From the NCBI RefSeq assembly GCF_963169125.1, contig NC_084794.1, forward strand, positions 110,026,358-110,090,357: 64,000 nt of DNA, read 5' to 3'. Origin of the DNA: Humulus lupulus (lineage: Eukaryota; Streptophyta; Magnoliopsida; Rosales; Cannabaceae). Below are positions 30,597 to 41,966 of the stretch, piece by piece. Positions within the stretch are counted from its first letter, which is position 1, and every line of letters begins with the position of its first letter. The position numbers and the translations under genes are program-made. The notes under the pieces were generated by a model. That model searched no databases. It saw only the letters and a list, made by a program, of their open reading frames with translations, and was not told where the DNA came from.

Positions 30597-32881
30597 TGTA
30601 ACGCCCTGGATAACAAAGACTGTTACAATTTGTGTTTTAAAATAGTGCAAGACTTGTTAATCAAGTCATTTGAACAGTAATGTGATCCTAAGGTTAATTA
30701 CTAGGTTAGGTTTAAAAGATTTTGAACGTAAACGGTTAATTTTCATTAAAATAGACGTTTGGTACGTGGGATCCCAAAAACAAGGTTTAAGAGAAAAATT
30801 TACAATTCTCAAAAGTTATATACAACCAGTGGCCACTCTAATTGTAAAATACAAATTGTAGTCTTTGTCCCTGTACTTTCCCTCGGCCGTGGCAGATGAG
30901 TAGATGATGATGTACACCTTGGCCCAGAGCTCTCCAACTCATGGTTGGTCCAGCTTACCCTTGCCTTTACCTGAACAACGTAGCACCCGTGAGCCAAGGC
31001 CCAACAAGAAAACCATAACAGCAAATACATATCAGTAATAACATCCAATCAATCATATGACAGTTATTCAAAAGCTCAACAAATCGTAGGCATCAAACTG
31101 ACAATAGTAAACATGTACGTTCAAAAATATATCTCAACCAATATACAAGTACTCAGAGTCGACGCCCTTAGGCCAAGCCCACTGTTTACTCAACTGACTT
31201 CAGCTCGCTTAGGCTGAGTCCTTTGTTTATCTAGATGACCTCGACTTACAGTGGCCGAGCTGCGTCCTGTGCGCAAATCATTAGCCCCAGCTCTCTTAGG
31301 TTGTTCATTTCATGTTACGCATAATAGTATCATAGTTACACAATACATATACTCAGATACAGGGAATCTCAGTCCCAATACAGCCACACAAGGGTGCAGT
31401 TTTCTTACCTTGAATTCTTAGCGGAGGATACAAAATGGTCCCGAGCACGATCCTCAGTCATGAGCCTTAGCAACAAACCTAGTCACAGTGGCCAATGGGT
31501 AATCATTAATTTATAATCCAAATAAATACTTAAGAGGAAAAAACTAGCCTCCGAGACCTCGATTTCTACTAAACCAGGTAGTAGAAATTGTCCCAGGTGC
31601 CTAGGTCCGAACCCCCAAGCCTTACCAATCCTAGAAACCAACCTAAGGCAAAAACCTCAGGTCGCGGCCCACCCCCAAGTCAGAGGCTCAATCCTCAAGC
31701 TTCAGGGGGAGGCGGGCTGCGACTCGCCCCCCTATGGTCGCGGCGCACCCTCAAAACATAGGAAACTCCCAAGCATTCTGGGCATGGGGGTCGCGACGCC
31801 CATGAGCTGGGTTGCGGTGCGCCCCCTTGTGCCCAGAATTTCTAGGATTTCCCCAGCATCTTTCCCAGCCAAGACCACATAATTCAACTTTAATAAACAC
31901 TCTAACCAAAAACCAAGCTTAGCTACGAACTTAGGACTTTTAATCACATATTTTAAACAAAAAACCTTAACAATCCTACTGAAATCACCATCCCAAATCA
32001 GTGGAAATTCATCACTCAACTTAATTTCACCCTAATGGTTTAAATTCTCTAACACAATCAAAGACATGAACTCACCTCAATTGGCTGCTAGACTTCTCAG
32101 CTTCAGCCTTCCAATCCCTGAGTTTAAGTTCCCAAGCTTTACCCACTGAATTCCTTAGCCTTAACCTTCAGTTCAGCAAGAACTCTTCAAGCATGAGAGA
32201 GAGGTAGAGAGAATCGTATAGAAGGGGAGGGAGAGAGTGTGTTTAAGGCTTCTTTGTGTCTAGTGGATTCTGACTTCTTCTAGTATCTTAGCTGATCACA
32301 TCCCCAACAACAAGATGACCAAAATGTCCTCCCGTAAACTACTTAACCATTTAATTACTCTAAGGGCAATATAGTCTTTTCTCTCTAGTTCCCGCTAACT
32401 CCTCAAATGTTCCTAATATCTACCAATTAATCCCATCATCCAATTAATTACCAAATACCTTTCCCATATTTAATAAATCCCAAAATATTCTCTAAATTCT
32501 CAAAAATACCACTAGGCTCCCCTCGAGCCGGGTATTAATCCTCGCTATGACTATTTCGCTAATCCACTCACTAGGACCGTCTCAAGCCATATGTTGGAAA
32601 TATATCCACATAATAATGTAGTCCCAACACTTTATCACATATTATAACATTTATGCCCTTAACGGGCCAAAATTACAAATATGCCCTTATAAACTATAAA
32701 GGGCTCGCATGCATATCTAATACTCATAACCATGCATATAACATATATTCATATAATCATATTAATCATGGATGCGACATATTCATGCATTTAACCATTT
32801 GAACATTCATAAATGCCAATTATGCTCTCCCGTCACGCTGATCAAGGCCCTAAGCCTTACTAGTGATTTCGTGTCGTTACA
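30597..32881 (-). repeat. B 3' LTR
   Basis: 2285 bp, TGTAACGCC to GTTACA. The last 1.1 kb matches 37246-38328. No coding sequence is supported inside. Confidence 0.9.
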
Positions 32882-32905
32882 ACTATCTCCTCCTACTGAG
32901 AATTT
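32882..32905 (-). promoter_or_regulatory. B polypurine tract
   Basis: The minus strand reads TAGGAGGAGATAGT, preceded by CGAGGACGAAATTCTC, the usual chromovirus arrangement before the 3' LTR. Confidence 0.75.
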
Positions 32906-33109
32906 CGTCCTCGAAATTTACCTGAATAACTCGGGATACTGATCCCGCATCGATGACTCAAGCTCTCAGGTCTATTCCTCGACCCTGCTATTCCTCCACA
33001 ACACTTTGACTAGATAAATCATCTCATTCCGTAGATCCTTGTCTTTCCTGTCAAGGACCTGAACTGGTCGCTCCTCATATGAAAAATCTGTTTGCAACTC
33101 CAAATCCTC

Positions 33110-33991
33110 TTACTTCAACATGTGAGTCGTATCTGAGATGTACTTCTGAAGGATAGAAATGTGGAATACGTCATGAACTCCCAATAACGATGGTGGTATT
33201 GCCAACATGTAGGCCACTAGCCCAATCCTCTCCAGGATCTCAAATGGTCCTACGAACCTAGGGCTCAGCTTGCCCTTTTTCCCAAACCTTCTCACCCATT
33301 GCAGTGGTGAGACTCGCAGAAACACATGGTCCCTTACCTGAAACTCCACGACCCTATGCTTAGGATCGGCATAGCTTTTCTGTCTACTCTGTGAAGCGAG
33401 CATTCAATCTCGGATCTTCTTGATAGCCTCATTAGTCCTCTGAATCACCTCCGGTCCCAAATACTTCCTCTCACCCATCTCATCCCAATGAATGGGTGAT
33501 CTACAACAACTCGTATAGAGCTACTTCAATCGTTGATTGATAACTGTTGTTATATGAAACTCAATCAACTGGAGGTACTTACTCCAAGACCCCTCAAATT
33601 CCATCACACACGCCCTAACCATGTCTTCCAATACCTAAATCGTCCTCTCAGACTGTCCATCAGTCTGAGGATGAAAGGTCGTACTGAACTTCAGTTGAGT
33701 CCCCATAGCCTTCTACAAACCACCCCAAAACATGGAGGTGAATATGGGATACCGATCTGATACAATAGACTTGGGAACCCCATGGAGACGTACAATCTCC
33801 CTCATATACAGCTCCACATACTGATCCACAATGTAGGTCGTCTTCACTAATAGAAAGTGAGTTAACTTGGTGTATCTGTCTACTATCACCCATACTGAGT
33901 CATGTAGCCCCACTGTTCTGGGTAAACCTCCCACAAAATCCATTGTAATGTCTTCCCATTTCCACTCGGGAATGCCCAAAGGTTGTAGCAA
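33110..33991 (-). pseudogene. B integrase, fragmented
   Basis: 33713-33991 covers the integrase core start (WEDITMDFVGGLPRT, VWVIVDRYTK with the first Asp, and SIVSDRYPIFTS with the second Asp). 33110-33403 covers the C-terminal domain (LASQSRQKSYADPKH, VFLRVSP and GPFEILERIG). The middle, including the catalytic Glu region, is broken by stops and frameshifts. Confidence 0.85.
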
Positions 33992-34282
33992 CCCCGCTAT
34001 TCGCTAATGCTCAGCCTTCATCTGCTGACAGGTTAAACACTTGGCCACGTACTCCACTAAAACCTTTTTCATCCCAAGCCACCAATATATCGTCCGTAGA
34101 TGCGGATACATCTTCATGGTGCCTGGATGGAGTGAGTACGGCGTAGTATGGGATTCATCTAATATCTCTCATCTAATACCCATATCTGTCGAAACACAAA
34201 TCCGACCCTTATACCGTAGTAACCCTATCTCTGAAATAGAATAATCTTTAGCTACTCCAGCTAAGACATTCCCTCTAGTCTC

Positions 34283-35072
34283 CTACAATGATGAATCAAC
34301 CATCTGACCCTCTCTTACGCTCTCCAGAAGGGTTGACTGTAAATTGATATTGGCCAACCAACCCACAACCAACTTTATCCTCACTCTAGTCATCTCCTCT
34401 GCCAACTCCTGTGATATCTGTGTATAGCTAAACAACTGTCCAGGGCCTCTCTGACTCAATGCATCTACCACCACATTAGCTTTTCCTGGGTGGTAAAGGA
34501 TATCACAATCATAGTCCCTAACCAACTCCAGCCAACGCCTCTGCCTCTTATTCAAATCCTTCTTGGTGAAGAAATACTTTAAACTTTTATGATCGGTGTA
34601 TATCTCGCACTTCTGCCCAAATAATTAATGTTGCCAAAATTTCAGTGCGAATACAAGGGTACCGCATCTCATACTCCTTCAACTGCCATGATGCATAAGC
34701 AATAACCTTCTCATTCTGCATCAACACACACTCCAATCCCAACCTCGATGCATCACAATATACTACAAACTTTCCTCCTTTTGAAGGAAGACTCAACACG
34801 GAAGCAGTAATCAGTCGTCGCTTCAATTCCTGGAAGCTATTCTCACACTTATCTGACCAGATGAACTTCAGATTCTTCCATGTCAATTCTGTCATCAGTG
34901 CAACAATCTTCGAGAATCCTTCCACAAACCGTCTGTAATAACCTGCTAATCCAAGGAAGCTCCTAACCTCTGAGGCATTCCTTGGCATCGCCCAATCTCT
35001 CACTGCCTCCTCTACCTTAGCTGGATCCACCTTAATCCCATTTTCACCAACAATGTGTCCAAGGAATGTCAC
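34283..35072 (-). pseudogene. B RT thumb and RNase H, fragmented
   Basis: 34587-35072 encodes [37 protein letters not shown] and the start of RNase H ([19 protein letters not shown]). 34283-34555 encodes the RNase H C-terminus ([19 protein letters not shown] followed by [13 protein letters not shown]). A gap of about 30 bases and a frame change separate them. Confidence 0.85.
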
Positions 35073-35711
35073 TTCTAGTAATCAGAACTTGGACTTCTTA
35101 AACTCGGCATACAACCGATGCTCTCTCAATCTATGCAGGACCTGTCAAAGATGATGTTCATGCTCTGCCTCTGAACTGGAGTAAACTAAAATATCATCGA
35201 TGAAGACAATCATAAACTGATCTAAGATGTCCTTGAACACCATGTTCATCAAATCCATGAATGCTGCTGGGGCATTGGTCAAATCAAACGACATGACCAG
35301 GAACTCATAATGCCCATACCTCGTTCAGAAGGCCATCTTCGGTATATCCTCATCCTTGATCCTCAGTTGGTGATAACCATATGAAGATCAATCTTCGAGA
35401 ATACCGTCTTTCCCTGCAGCTAATCGAACATGTCATCGATCCTTGGTAAGGGGTATTTGTTCTTAATGGTCAACTTGTTCAACTCCCTGTAATCTATACA
35501 CATTCTCAGAGTCTCATCTTCTTCTTCACAAACAAAACTGGAGCACCCCATGGCGAAAAGCTAGGCCTGATAAATCCTAAATCAAGAAGCTCTTGTTGTT
35601 GTATCTTCAACTCTTTCAATTCTACTAGAGCCATCCTATATGGTGCCCTTGACACTGGCTCTATCCCGACGCTAACTCGATGACTAACTGAATCTCCCTA
35701 TGAGGCGATAG
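35073..35711 (-). pseudogene. B RT fingers and palm, frame broken
   Basis: No long frame, but the catalytic FIDD box can be read at 35193-35204 on the minus strand, with the expected surrounding sequence. Several single-base changes put neighbouring motifs in different frames. Confidence 0.7.
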
Positions 35712-37245
35712 TCATGGTAAATCCTCAGGAAACACATCCAAGAACTCAGGTACCAATCTGGTCTCTCTCGACCCTACATGCATAACCTTGGTGGTATCCA
35801 CCACACTTGCTACGAAACCTATACAACCTCCCTGCAATAGGTCCCTAGCCCTGATTGCTGATATCATGGGTATGCGATGTCCATGCACAGCACCCACAAA
35901 AACAAAAGGATCCTCTCCCTCAAGCTCAAAAGTCACCATCTTCTTCCTACAATCAATGGTAGCCCCATATCAAAGTCATCCATACTCAACTCGATCATAT
36001 CAAAGTCATCCATACTCAACTCGATCATATCAATGTAATCCATACTCAACTCGATCAAAACTACTTATAATTCCCTACCATCAACCATCACAGGCAGTGC
36101 TCTAATCCACCTTCTAGAAACTACCAGTTCCCATGTAGGCAGTATAGTCCCAAACCCCGCAGTACAATACTCACTAGGTCTACACAATCTATCAATCACT
36201 TTACTAGAAACAAACAAATGTGTAGCACAAGAGTAAATTAATACACTATAAGAGAAACCAACGCTAGAAAGCTGGCATGTCACTACCGAGCGACTAGCCT
36301 TGGCTTTTGCCTGTGTCAAAGTGAACACTCGAGCTGGAGTCAAGTTAACCACCTTCCCTGATTCCTCTTTCCTCACTGTTGGGCAATCCTTCTTGAGGTA
36401 TCCCACCATGCCGCACACGTAATAAGCCTTTGCCCGACATTCGCCCGGATGGTGCCTTCTGCACCTCGTGCACTCTGGGTAACTTCTACATGTCTCACTG
36501 CCTCCCTGGCGGCTACCCTGAACACCCTGACCCCTCCTATCAGGACCAGCAGTGGTCGAAGTGTCAGGGGTCTTCCTCTTCAAATCACTGGGGCATCTGC
36601 CTCTACCGGACCTTGTAAATGAAGGCACCGCCCTGCGACCCTCCCATCTCACAGCGTTCTCCCTCCAAATCTTAATCTCTGCTTCTTCAGCAATAAGAGC
36701 CTTCTCAACAACCTGAGCATAAGTCGTCTGCCCAGGTACCGATGTAATCCTCATATCCTGGGCTATCATAGCATTAAGCCCTCGGATGAACCTGTCTTGT
36801 CTGGCTGCATCAGTAGGCACTAGGTCTGGTGCAAACTTCGCAAGCCTGTCAAGCTTTAGGGCATACTCAGTAACTGTCATGTTGCCCTGTACGAACCCCA
36901 CACACTCATTCACCTTTGCTACACTGACAGCAACGTTATAGTATTTCTGGCTGAACATATCTCTGAACGCATCCCAACTCAAAGTAGAAACATCCCTAGT
37001 CTGTGATGCCACCTCCCACCATATAGGTGGCACAGGCCACCCTGTCCTTTCCTTCCACCCTCATAAAACCAGGATAGAAGTGATCATACTCATCCACTGT
37101 TCGACCTTTAGTGGGTCTGGTCCTCCTTCAAAGGTTGAAGGATGCTATCTCCTGAATCGCTCAAACAGTGGCTCCCACCAATGTCCAACATCAGCTGACT
37201 GTACAACAGATGCCACAATAAGTGGCAAAATAGGTGCAACACTCA
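35712..37245 (-). pseudogene. B gag and protease
   Basis: 36065-37033 is a 322-residue frame with the gag capsid region (PPIWWEVASQTRDVSTLSWD, FVQGNMTVTEYALKLDRLA). The CCHC knuckle is spoiled: YYVCGMVGYLKKDC has Tyr for the first Cys and for the His. The protease active site reads VLIYSCATHLF instead of the D-S-G triad. The gag N-terminus continues in another frame to 37245 (PDPLKVEQWMSMITSIL). 35712-35939 holds the protease C-terminus and the linker to RT. A triplicated 30-bp unit lies at 35971-36060. Confidence 0.85.
35971..36060. repeat. 30-bp unit in three copies within B protease
   Basis: Copies at 35971-36000, 36001-36030 (identical) and 36031-36060 (four to five changes). The length is a multiple of three. 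The homologous stretch in A/C (about 41155-41235) has one copy and additional sequence missing here. Confidence 0.95.
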
Positions 37246-38328
37246 GGCATTCTGGGCATGCGAGCCATGGCGCGCCCCCTTATGTCTAGAATTTCTGGGT
37301 TGTCCCCAGCATCTTTCCCAGCCAAAACCACATAATTCAACTTTAATAAACACGCTAACCAAATACCAAGCTTAGCTACAAACTTAGGGCTTTTAATCAC
37401 ATATTTTAAACAAAAAACCTTAACAATCCTACTGAAATCACCATCCCAAATCAGTGGAAATTCATCACCCAATACTCATCTTAATTTCACCCTAATGATC
37501 TAGATTCTCTAACATAATCAAAGATATGAACTCACCTCAATTGGCTGCTAGACTTCTCAGCTTCAACCTTTCAATCCCTGAGTTTAAGTTCCCAAACTTT
37601 ACCCACTAAATTCCTTAGCCTTAACCTTCAGTTCAATAAGAACTCTTCAAGTATGAGAGAGAGAGAATCGTATAGAAAGGGGGGGGGGGGGGGGAAGGGT
37701 GTTTTTAAGGCTTCTTTGTGTCTAGTGGATTCTGACTTCTTCTAGTACCTTAACTAATCACATCCCCAACAACAAAATGACCAAAATGTCCTCCCCTAAA
37801 CTACTTAGTCATTTAATTACTCTAAGGGTAAAATAGTCTTTTCTCTCTAGTTTCCGCTAACTCCTCAAATGTTCCTAATATCTACCAATTAATCCCGTCA
37901 TCTAATTAATTACCAAATACCTATCCCATATTTAATAAATCCCAAAATATTCTCTAAATTCCCAAAAATGCCCCTTGGCTCCCCTCGAGCGGGGTATTAA
38001 ACCCTGCTGTGACTATTTCGCAAATCTGCTCACTCGGACCGTCTCGAGCCATATGCTGCAAATATATCCACATGTGGTCCCAACCATTTATCACATATAA
38101 TAACATTTATGCCCTCAATGGTCCAAAATTATAAATATGCCCTGATAAACTATAAAGGGCCCGCATGTATATCTAATACTCATAACCATGCATATAACAT
38201 ATATTCACATAATCATATTAATCATGCATGCCACATATTCACACATTTAACCATTTGAACATTCATATATGCTCTCCTGGCACGCTAATCAAGGTCCTAA
38301 GCCTTATTATTGATTTCAGGTCATTACA
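37246..38328 (-). repeat. B 5' LTR, partial
   Basis: Matches 31772-32881; starts mid-LTR at GGCATTCTGGGCATG and ends CATTACA. It includes an uninterrupted G run of about 16 (37679-37694), absent from the left LTR. Confidence 0.9.
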
Positions 38329-38333
38329 CATAC
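38329..38333. repeat. Target site duplication CATAC (right of B)
   Basis: Second copy of 30592-30596. Confidence 0.9.
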
Positions 38334-39938
38334 TTCCAAAGTGTTGAAATATGAAACACATTGTGTACGGTTGACAGTGCCAGAGGTAAGGCCAATTTGT
38401 AAGCCACCTGACTGATCCTCTCTAGGATCTCAAATGGTCCTAAAATTCTAGGGCTCAAGTTACCCTTCTTCCCAAATCTCTTCACCCCTTTCCATGGTGA
38501 AACTCTAAGGAAGACATGGTCTCCCACTTGGAACTCCACGTTCCTGCGCTTTGGGTCAGCATAACTTTTTTGTCTACTCTGAGAAGCGAGCATCTGAGCT
38601 CTGATCTTCTCAATAGCATCACTGGTCCTCTGAACTACCTCAGGACCCAAGTATTTTCTTTCTCCCATCTCATCCCAGTGAATGGGCGATCTACATTTCC
38701 TACCATGCAACATCTCATAAGGAGCCACCCCAATAGTCGACTGATAGTTGTTGTTGTAGGAAAACTCTAATAGAGGCAAATACTTACTCCAGGACCTTTC
38801 AAAGTCTAGGACACATGCTCACAGCATATCCTCTAATATTTAAATCGTCCTCTTAGATTGTCCATCTATCTACGGTTAATAGGCGGTACTAAACTTCAAT
38901 TGTGTACCCATAGCCTTCTGTAGACTTCCCTAGAACTTGGAAGTAAATGTGGGGTCCCGATATTATACAATCGACCTCGAAGCCCCATGCAGGTGCATTA
39001 TCTCAATCAAATAGAGATCTGCATAGTGATCAATTGTATAAGTCATCCTCACTGGTAAGAATTGAGCTGATTTGGTGTATCGATCCACGATAACCCATAC
39101 CGAATCATGTTGACCCACAATCCTGGGTAACCCAACCAAAAAATCCATTGTAATATCCTCTCACTTCTACTCTAGGATATCCAGAAGCTGTAATAACTTT
39201 GTTGGTCTCTGATGCTCAGCCTTGACCTGTTGACATGTCAGGCACCTAGCCACATATTCAGTCACATCCTTCTTCGTCCCAGGACACCAATATAGCGATC
39301 TAAAATCTTGATACATTTATGTGGTTCCTGGATGCAAGGATTGAGGTAGTATGAGATTCATCCAGAATCTCCCGTCTGATAACAACATCCATTGGAACAC
39401 ATATTCGACCCTTCTATCTCAATAAGCCTATATCTGACACTATATAGTTGCTAGCCACTCCAGCTACGATGTCCCCTCTGATCCTCATCAGCTGTGGATC
39501 ACTCGACTAACTTTCATTTATCATTTCCAAAAGAATAGACTGTAGTGTGATACTGGCCCACCACTAACTCTATTCTAGCTCTGGTCATATCCTCTATCAA
39601 TTTCTTTGATATCTGTTGCGCACTCTATAATTGCCTCGACCCTTTTTCGTCTTAAGGCATCTGCCACCATGTTGGCCTTTACCGGTCGGTACATGATTTC
39701 CTAACCAACACCTATATCTCATGTTCAAGTCCTTCTGCGTGAAGAATTACTTCAGGCTCTTGTGGTCAGTGTATATTTCACATTTCTCCCCATAAAGGTA
39801 ATGCCTCCATACCTTTAATGCAAAGACCATCGCTACTAACTCCAGATCATGAGTAGGGTACCTCTGCTCATATTCCTTTAACTTAAGTGATGCATAAGCA
39901 ATCACCTTCCCTGTCTACATAAGAACACAACCGAAACC
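38334..39938 (-). pseudogene. A/C integrase and RNase H C-terminus
   Basis: 38334-38779 encodes the integrase C-terminal half (PLLEFSYNNNYQSTIGVAPY, RKCRSPIHWDE, VGDHVFLRVSP, GPFEILERISQ). It stops at the B insertion within the sequence that leads to the chromodomain at 30591. 38963-39148 encodes the core start with VWVIVDRYTKSAQFLPVRMT. Between 39150 and 39938 the zinc finger and RNase H end are broken by stops. Confidence 0.85.
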
Positions 39939-41003
39939 CTATCTTAAGGCATCACAATACACTACAAACTTCTTCTGATCTGTTGGAAGACTCAGTACTA
40001 GAACTATAATCAATCGCCGCTTCAACTCCTGGAAACGGTTCTCACACATATAGGACCATACAAACTTCTGGTTCTTATGTTTAAGTTTCGTCAATGGGGT
40101 AGCAATCCTTGAGAAGCCTTCCACAAAACGTAGGCAATAATTTGCCAATCCAAGGAAACTCCTAATCTCAGAGGCATTCCTTGGCCTTGGAGAATCTTTG
40201 ACTACCTCAATCTTAGTCGGGTCCAGCTTGATCCCATCTCTACTGAAAATGTGACCAAGAAAAGTTATTTGCAGTAGCAAGAATTCACACTTCTTAAACT
40301 TTGCATATAGTTTGTGTTCCCTCAGCCTCTGTAGAACCAACCTGTGATGTTGCTCATGTTCTGCCTCTGACTCAGAATAAGCCAGAATAACATCGATGAA
40401 GACGATCACAAACTGATCCAAATAATCATTGAACACTCTATTCATCAGATCCATAAAAGTGGCTGGGGCATTAGTCAAACCAAATGACATAACTAGAAAC
40501 TCATAATGCTTGTATCTGGTACGAAAAGCAATATTTGGTATGTCTCCCTCCTGGAGCCTCAGCTGGTGATAAGAAGATCGAAGATCTATCTTTAAGAATA
40601 TAGTCTTACCTTGCAACTAATCAAACAAGTCAGATATCCTTGGCAGAGGATACTTGTTCTTAATTTTTAACTTGTTCAGTTCTTTATAATCAAGACACAT
40701 CAATAGAGAACCATCCTTCTTTTTCCCGAATAGGACTGAGGCACCCCATAGAGAGAATCTGGGTCTAATAAAACCCAAGTCTAACAACTCCTGTAAATGT
40801 ACCTTCAGTTCCTTCAACTCTGCTAGGGCCATTTGGTACGGTGCCCTAGACATCGGCTTTGTCCCTGGTGCTAGTTCAATAACAAACCATATCTCTCTCT
40901 GTGGCGACAACCTTAGTAAATCCTTTGGAAACACATCTAGAAACTCACAGAATAATCTAGTCTCTTCTGGTCCCACTAGCATGACTTGAGTGGTATCTAC
41001 CAC
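39939..41003 (-). pseudogene. A/C reverse transcriptase, catalytic Asp lost
   Basis: 40617-41003 encodes the RT N-terminus ([14 protein letters not shown] [43 protein letters not shown]). 39939-40616 encodes the palm and thumb ([60 protein letters not shown]) and the first part of RNase H (FVVYCDALR). The catalytic box reads FIDVILAYS where chromoviruses have FIDDILVYS, so the second Asp is Val. The two frames are separated by a single stop near 40617-40619. Confidence 0.9.
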
Positions 41004-41030
41004 ATTGGCTAGGAATCATATGCATCCACC

Positions 41031-41830
41031 TCACAGTATGTCTCTAGCCCTCAATGTTGATATCATAGGTATATAGGGTCCATGCACAGTGCTAACAAAT
41101 ACAAAGGGATCCTCACCCTCGGGCTCAAAGGTTACCATATTTTTCTTGCAATCGATGGTTGCCCCATACTTTACTAACCAGTCCATGCCCAAAATCATGT
41201 CAAAGTTGTTCATAACCAACTCTATCAAGTCAACTAACAATTCTCTTGCATCCACTGTCACTGGCAATGATCTAACCCATCTTCTGGAAACTACTAACTC
41301 CCTGATGGGCAATAAGGTTCCAAGCCCCACAGTATAATAATAACATGTTCTACACAGTCTATCAATTATCCCACTAGAAACAAAAGAGCGTGTTGCACCA
41401 AAACCAATCAAAACAGTATAAGAGGTTCCAACACTAGATAGCTGACCTATCATTATTGAGGGACTAGCCTCAGCCTCAGCCTCTGCCTACATCAATGAGA
41501 ACACTTAAGCTATAGTCAAGCTTTTCGCCTTCCTTGGTTCTTCCTTTCTTGCTCTTAGGCAATCTTTCTTTAATGTCCCACTATCCTGCACAAAAAGTAG
41601 GCCTTTCCCCGACACTCTCCCACATGACGCCTCTTACATCTAGTGCATTAAGGCCAAGTTCTCCAGCCCTCATTGTCCCCCTTGCGACCTATCTCTATAC
41701 CACGTGGCCTCCTGTCGAGGCCTAGAGCTGAAAAGGTATATCGGGCCTTCTTTTTCTATTCACTAGGGCCTCTGCCCCTATCTAAACACATAAATGGAGG
41801 TCCTACCCTCTTGGTGGTAGTAGCAAAAGT
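41031..41830 (-). pseudogene. A/C protease and gag C-terminal remnant
   Basis: 41031-41453 encodes the protease (SYTVLIGFGATRSFVS), with G-F-G in place of the catalytic D-S-G. Further upstream (41460-41830) the gag zinc-knuckle region is recognisable by position and by weak similarity to B, but has no long frame. The element ends near 41830 without gag N-terminus. Confidence 0.75.
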
Positions 41831-41961
41831 TATGGATTTTATAAGTTTAACCTATAGTTTAAGAATATTAATTATAACATAAGGTCTGATTAATATTGTT
41901 GGTCATAGATATATTATTTATTATAACATAAGGTTTAGATAGAACCATTAAGAGCATGACA
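41831..41961. other. AT-rich stretch before element D
   Basis: About 130 bp of unrecognised sequence with a partly repeated ATTATAACATAAGGT motif (41872-41886 and 41921-41935). Together with 49270 onwards it forms the site into which D inserted. Confidence 0.5.
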
Positions 41962-41966
41962 CTTGT
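41962..41966. repeat. Target site duplication CTTGT (left of D)
   Basis: Matches 49265-49269 and sets the LTR start at TGTGGATGC. Confidence 0.85.

Larger units (their letters stand above)
30597..38328 (-). mobile_element. Chromodomain-type Ty3/gypsy 'B', nested in A/C
   Basis: Full left LTR (30597-32881), internal region with gag to integrase on the minus strand (32882-37245), and a partial right LTR (37246-38328). CATAC is duplicated on both sides. The right LTR lacks its first half, and the primer site and gag N-terminus are lost at the same junction (37245/37246), so one deletion after insertion removed them. Pol is broken in many places. Confidence 0.9.
27671..41830 (-). mobile_element. 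Chromodomain Ty3/gypsy 'A/C', truncated and split by B
   Basis: 3' LTR at 27671 to about 30335, then the chromodomain, then a break by element B. Pol continues at 38334-41460 with decayed gag to about 41830. Joining across B restores one frame in the integrase C-terminus. The chromodomain and the polypurine region place it among chromoviruses, probably Tekay/Del type. The gag N-terminus, primer site and 5' LTR are missing. Confidence 0.85.
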
